Positions 4,761 through 7,263 of a stretch of DNA of 7,263 bases are shown piece by piece. Source of the DNA: Bacteroidales bacterium (lineage in GTDB: Bacteria > Bacteroidota > Bacteroidia > Bacteroidales > UBA932). The notes beneath the pieces are model-generated. The model had not been told where the DNA came from, did not search any database, and saw only the letters and a program-made list of their open reading frames with translations. The stretch is taken from assembly GCA_017551215.1 (NCBI GenBank), contig JAFZMA010000181.1, forward strand, positions 1 to 7,263, given 5' to 3'. The position numbers and the translations under genes were made by a program. Positions within the stretch are counted from its first letter, which is position 1. The number at the start of each line of letters is the position of its first letter.

Positions 4761-5644
4761 AAATATTTACGACAGTAGACATTCCAAAGCCGGAAAAACA
4801 GCTAGACCTTTCCGGCAAAATTCTCTGCATGGGAAGCTGCTTTGCTGATACTATGGGAGAAAAGCTGGTCCAGCATGGCTTTGACTGTCTTGTAAATCCG
4901 TTCGGCACTCTATACAACGTATGCTCCGTATTCAATTCCCTCATGAGGCTTGGAGCGGTGAGCGGAATGATAAGAAGCGATGACAATCCTCTCTTTACAA
5001 AAGAGGACGTTATCCTGCATCCAGATGGAAAATATGTTACGTGGAGCCACCATTCGAGATGCTCCGTAAGGCAGGAAGAGGGAACGGCTGAAGACTTCCT
5101 CAACAAGGCAAATGAAAACCTTAAATCTGCAGCGGATTACTTCATAAAGGCAGATACGGTAATCATTACACTTGGAACTTCTTACGTATTCAAACTCAAG
5201 GGTACTGACTTTGTGGTTTCCAACTGCCACAAATTTCCGGCAAAGGATTTTGAAAGGGTATTCGTGCCGGCAGAAGAACAGACGGATATCCTAAGGCAGA
5301 TAGCGCAGATGTTCCCGGGCAAGCGTTTCATCCTCACAGTCAGCCCTATCCGCCACCTGGCAGACGGGGCTCACGGCAACCGCATAAGCAAGGCCTCCAT
5401 CCTTCTGGCCGTAGATAAAGCCATCGCTGAGGAAAAGAATCTTGAATATTTCCCTTCATACGAGATTATGCTGGATGAGCTGAGGGATTACCGCTGGTAT
5501 GCGGAAGACCTGGTTCACCCTTCCGAGGCCGCAATAAAGTACATCTTTGAAAGGTTTGCAGATACTTTCATCGCCGAGAACTGCAAGGAGCAGATGCAGC
5601 GTAACCTAAAGGTTTTCAAGGCTTCACAGCACCAGACAAGATAA
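4757..5644 (+). CDS. GSCFA-domain protein, SGNH-hydrolase-like
   Basis: 295 residues, no signal peptide or membrane segment, so probably cytoplasmic. The family-naming motif GSCFA is at 26-30 (GSCFADTMGEKLVQHGF), followed by NPFGTLYN (47-54), TLGTSYVF (138-145), CHKFPAKDFE (157-166), LTVSPIRHL (193-201) and DLVHPS (251-256). In fold terms the GSCFA Ser27 sits where the GDS(L) serine lies in SGNH hydrolases, and Asp251-x2-His254 resembles the terminal DxxH block, so an esterase or acetyl-transfer type reaction is plausible. The substrate is not known for this family and I do not propose one. ATG overlaps the queG stop (ATGA), pointing to coupled translation; that linkage hints at co-expression, not necessarily a queuosine role. 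Confidence 0.88.
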   Translation: MKIFTTVDIPKPEKQLDLSGKILCMGSCFADTMGEKLVQHGFDCLVNPFGTLYNVCSVFNSLMRLGAVSGMIRSDDNPLFTKEDVILHPDGKYVTWSHHSRCSVRQEEGTAEDFLNKANENLKSAADYFIKADTVIITLGTSYVFKLKGTDFVVSNCHKFPAKDFERVFVPAEEQTDILRQIAQMFPGKRFILTVSPIRHLADGAHGNRISKASILLAVDKAIAEEKNLEYFPSYEIMLDELRDYRWYAEDLVHPSEAAIKYIFERFADTFIAENCKEQMQRNLKVFKASQHQTR

Positions 5645-5655
5645 TCCGGTTTTTT

Positions 5656-5666
5656 GTTTAACTTTA
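5656..5666 (+). promoter_or_regulatory. Weak promoter-like site before the first esterase
   Basis: TAACTTTA (5659-5666) differs from the Bacteroides -7 consensus TAnnTTTG only in the last base and lies 24 bases before the ATG at 5691. No TTTG occurs at the expected -33 distance; a TTTTTG run lies just upstream at 5651-5656. Without it, the esterases would be read from the queG transcript across a 46-base gap. Confidence 0.28.
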
Positions 5667-5690
5667 CTTCTGAAAAACAAACAGCATATT

Positions 5691-6542
5691 ATGAAAAGAT
5701 TTCTTCTCTCACTGATTCTGACCGTTACCGCTTTCTGTGCGGCTAATGCGGGCAAGATCGTTACGGACAGCATCTACAGCAAGACACTGAATTTCACCCA
5801 CAAATACAATGTGTACCTGCCGGACGGCTACGACAAGTCTGACCGGCAGTATCCGGTGGTCTATCTGCTCCACGGAATGTACGGCGGATACTCGGACTGG
5901 GTAAAGATGGGTAACATGAAACTCATTGCGGATGAGTTGATTTCCTCCGGAGAGGCCTGCCCTATGGTAATCGTAATGCCTAATGCCGGAGACTGGGACA
6001 TATACAAGGTCCAGAACGGCTACTTCAATGTGGAAGGCTGGGCTTACGAGGATTTCTTCTTCAACGAATTCATGCCTGAAGTGGAGAAGAAATACCGCAT
6101 ACTCGGCGATAAGGGACACCGTTCCATCATGGGCCTGAGCATGGGAGGCGGCGGATGCGTGGTTTACTGCCAGAAGCATCCGGACATGTTCTCTTCCTGC
6201 TATGCGATGAGCGCCTGGCTGGACACCAAGAATCTTAACGAGGAGAAGGCTAAGCAAAGGGATATGCTCTACATGCTCAACCAAAGCGTCAGGGAGAATT
6301 CCGCCATCGCCTTTGTGGAGAATGCAGACCCTCAGACTGTGGAGAAACTCCGTAGCATAAAATGGTTCATAGACTGCGGAGACGAAGACCATCTGCTGGA
6401 TCAGAACGTTCTCTTCTACCAGAAGATGAGGGAGAAGAAAATCAAGGCGGAATTCCGTGTCCGCAACAGTGGCCATAACTGGGAGTATTGGCACACCGCC
6501 CTAAAGATTGCCCTGCCGTTTGCATCGCGGAACTTTTTTTGA
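5691..6542 (+). CDS. Secreted alpha/beta-hydrolase esterase (Esterase D-like family), first copy
   Basis: 283 residues. The N-terminus (MKRFLLSLILTVTAFCAANA, about 1-20) is a Sec signal peptide with an AxA cleavage site, so it is periplasmic or secreted; there is no lipobox. The mature part is a PF00756-type esterase: YPVVYLLHG (54-62, oxyanion region), MVIVMPNAG (92-100), and the nucleophile elbow GLSMG with Ser150 followed by a glycine run. The acid is probably Asp231 or Asp233 in DCGDEDHL, and His262 in SGHNWEYW completes the triad. The family includes feruloyl, acetyl-xylan and tributyrin esterases and S-formylglutathione hydrolases; the signal peptide favours a carbohydrate or lipid ester, but the substrate is not determined. 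There is no Shine-Dalgarno site. The gene ends in a T7 run immediately before TGA. A close paralogue starts 28 bases downstream. Confidence 0.88.
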   Translation: MKRFLLSLILTVTAFCAANAGKIVTDSIYSKTLNFTHKYNVYLPDGYDKSDRQYPVVYLLHGMYGGYSDWVKMGNMKLIADELISSGEACPMVIVMPNAGDWDIYKVQNGYFNVEGWAYEDFFFNEFMPEVEKKYRILGDKGHRSIMGLSMGGGGCVVYCQKHPDMFSSCYAMSAWLDTKNLNEEKAKQRDMLYMLNQSVRENSAIAFVENADPQTVEKLRSIKWFIDCGDEDHLLDQNVLFYQKMREKKIKAEFRVRNSGHNWEYWHTALKIALPFASRNFF

Positions 6543-6570
6543 TTAAGGAATATTGAAATTTATCGCGATT

Positions 6571-7263
6571 ATGAAAAAATATTTTCTCTCTCTGATTCTT
6601 CTGCTGGGCATTTCTTTAAGCGCCACGGCAGGCAAGATAGTCACAGACAGCATCTACAGCAAAAAACTGAATTGCTGGCAGAAGTACAATGTGTATCTCC
6701 CTACCGGTTTTGACAAGTCAGACAAGCAGTATCCGGTTGTCTATCTGCTCCACGGCCTGTACGGAGACTATTCCAACTGGGATAAGTCCGGTGGAATGAA
6801 ACTCATTGCAGATGAGCTGATTGGCAGCGGAGAGGCCTGCGAGATGGTGATTGTTATGCCTAACGCCGGACGCTCAGACGTCAGGACCTACCAGAACGGA
6901 TACTTCAATGTGGAGGACTGGCCTTACGAGAACTTTTTCTATCAGGAATTCCTGCCTGAAGTGGAGAAGAAATACAGGATACTCGGCGATAAGGCCCATC
7001 GCGCAATCATGGGCCTTAGCATGGGCGGAGGCGGAAGCGTGGTTTACAGCCAAAGGCATCCGGACATGTTCTCTTCCTGTTACGCCATGAGCGCCTGGCT
7101 GGATAACGAGACCGGAGAGGTAGGCGGAAAGAACCAGAAAAAAGACAAGCTCTTCATAGTCTGCGAGAGCGTAAAGGACAATTCCGCCGTCAAGTTCGTG
7201 GAAAATGCAGACGAGGCAACCGTGGAGAAACTAAGAACCGTGAAGTGGTTCATAGACTGTGGA
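6571..7263 (+). CDS. Secreted alpha/beta-hydrolase esterase, second tandem copy (3' end outside window)
   Basis: Open from the ATG at 6571 to the end of the window, 231 codons without a stop. It has a signal peptide (about 1-20, ending SATA before GKIV), YLLHG (58-62), MVIVMPNAG (92-100) and the nucleophile elbow GLSMG with Ser150 at the same index as the upstream copy. The sequence stops at WFIDCG, just before the expected catalytic Asp; the His region is beyond the window. By hand alignment the first 178 residues match the upstream gene without gaps at 135 positions; after that there is a divergent stretch (about 179-190) and a one-residue insertion, then high similarity again. It is likely co-transcribed with its neighbour (28-base gap, no promoter seen). 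The function is the same class of ester hydrolysis; the differing loop may change the substrate. Confidence 0.87.
   Translation, partial: MKKYFLSLILLLGISLSATAGKIVTDSIYSKKLNCWQKYNVYLPTGFDKSDKQYPVVYLLHGLYGDYSNWDKSGGMKLIADELIGSGEACEMVIVMPNAGRSDVRTYQNGYFNVEDWPYENFFYQEFLPEVEKKYRILGDKAHRAIMGLSMGGGGSVVYSQRHPDMFSSCYAMSAWLDNETGEVGGKNQKKDKLFIVCESVKDNSAVKFVENADEATVEKLRTVKWFIDCG

Larger units (their letters stand above)
5691..7263 (+). repeat. Tandem gene duplication (two esterase copies)
   Basis: The genes at 5691-6542 and 6571-7263 are direct tandem paralogues of about three-quarters protein identity by hand alignment, with shared nucleotide blocks such as GACAGCATCTACAGCAA near both 5' ends and ATCCGGACATGTTCTCTTCC in both middles. 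Synonymous differences are scattered throughout, so the duplication is not brand new. The second copy is cut by the window, and further copies could follow. Confidence 0.85.

Noticed and set aside
4408..4848. A 146-codon plus-strand frame overlapping the 3' end of queG and the start of the GSCFA gene
   Set aside because: Out-of-frame shadow; both underlying genes have clear motifs and the translation looks like low-quality alternate-frame sequence.
5709..6494. A 261-codon open frame on the minus strand opposite the first esterase, with a shorter counterpart at 6874-7059 opposite the second copy
   Set aside because: It lies wholly antisense to a gene with strong family motifs; the repeated appearance in the paralogue is explained by the shared coding sequence. 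The translation shows no recognisable domain.
6516..6540. Possible terminator at the end of the first esterase (CCGT/GCGG stem before the T7 run)
   Set aside because: The stem is only four pairs including a G-T pair and is separated from the Ts by AAC; it is unlikely to stop transcription, and the second esterase follows closely.
1..7263. CRISPR arrays, tRNA or rRNA genes, transposase or integrase genes
   Set aside because: None seen on reading the window: no regularly spaced repeats, no cloverleaf with CCA-type end, and no recognisable recombinase motifs.

Overview
The window looks like a chromosomal segment of a member of the Bacteroidota, most likely a gut-type Bacteroidales. Three things suggest this. 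Translation starts lack clear Shine-Dalgarno sites. Promoter-like sites fit the Bacteroides pattern TTTG-N19-21-TAnnTTTG. The gene content (a GSCFA protein, an ORF6N protein with a degenerate PLD-like tail, and a tgt-lptG pair) is typical of that phylum. Species cannot be named from this stretch.

Layout. Positions 1-252 are the 3' end of tgt (tRNA-guanine transglycosylase), followed after 4 bases by lptG (257-1387), an LPS-export permease. Next is an AT-rich stretch without a core gene (1388-1752). It holds palindromes, a strong hairpin and a minus-strand promoter-like site that together could make a small RNA of about 80 nt. An AT-rich accessory gene follows (1753-2658): an ORF6N domain joined to a PLD-like domain. 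It converges on tdh (2681-3643, minus strand), an SDR-type L-threonine 3-dehydrogenase whose intrinsic terminator encloses its own stop codon. After a 139-base divergent intergenic region come queG (3783-4760, epoxyqueuosine reductase) and, overlapping it by four bases, a GSCFA-family SGNH-like protein (4757-5644). The window ends with two tandem, closely related secreted alpha/beta-hydrolase esterases (5691-6542, and 6571 to the window end, truncated).

How the genes relate. tgt and queG act in the same pathway, queuosine modification of tRNA: Tgt inserts the precursor base and QueG performs the last reduction. They lie about 3.5 kb apart with unrelated genes between. lptG (outer-membrane LPS transport) and tdh (threonine catabolism) are housekeeping genes. 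The esterase pair probably acts on extracellular or periplasmic ester substrates and arose by recent tandem duplication. The 1388-2658 segment is the only part that looks like an accessory insertion. I see no CRISPR array, tRNA, rRNA, transposase or clearly novel multi-gene system. The best candidates for something undescribed are the possible small RNA beside the ORF6N gene and the ORF6N-PLD gene itself.
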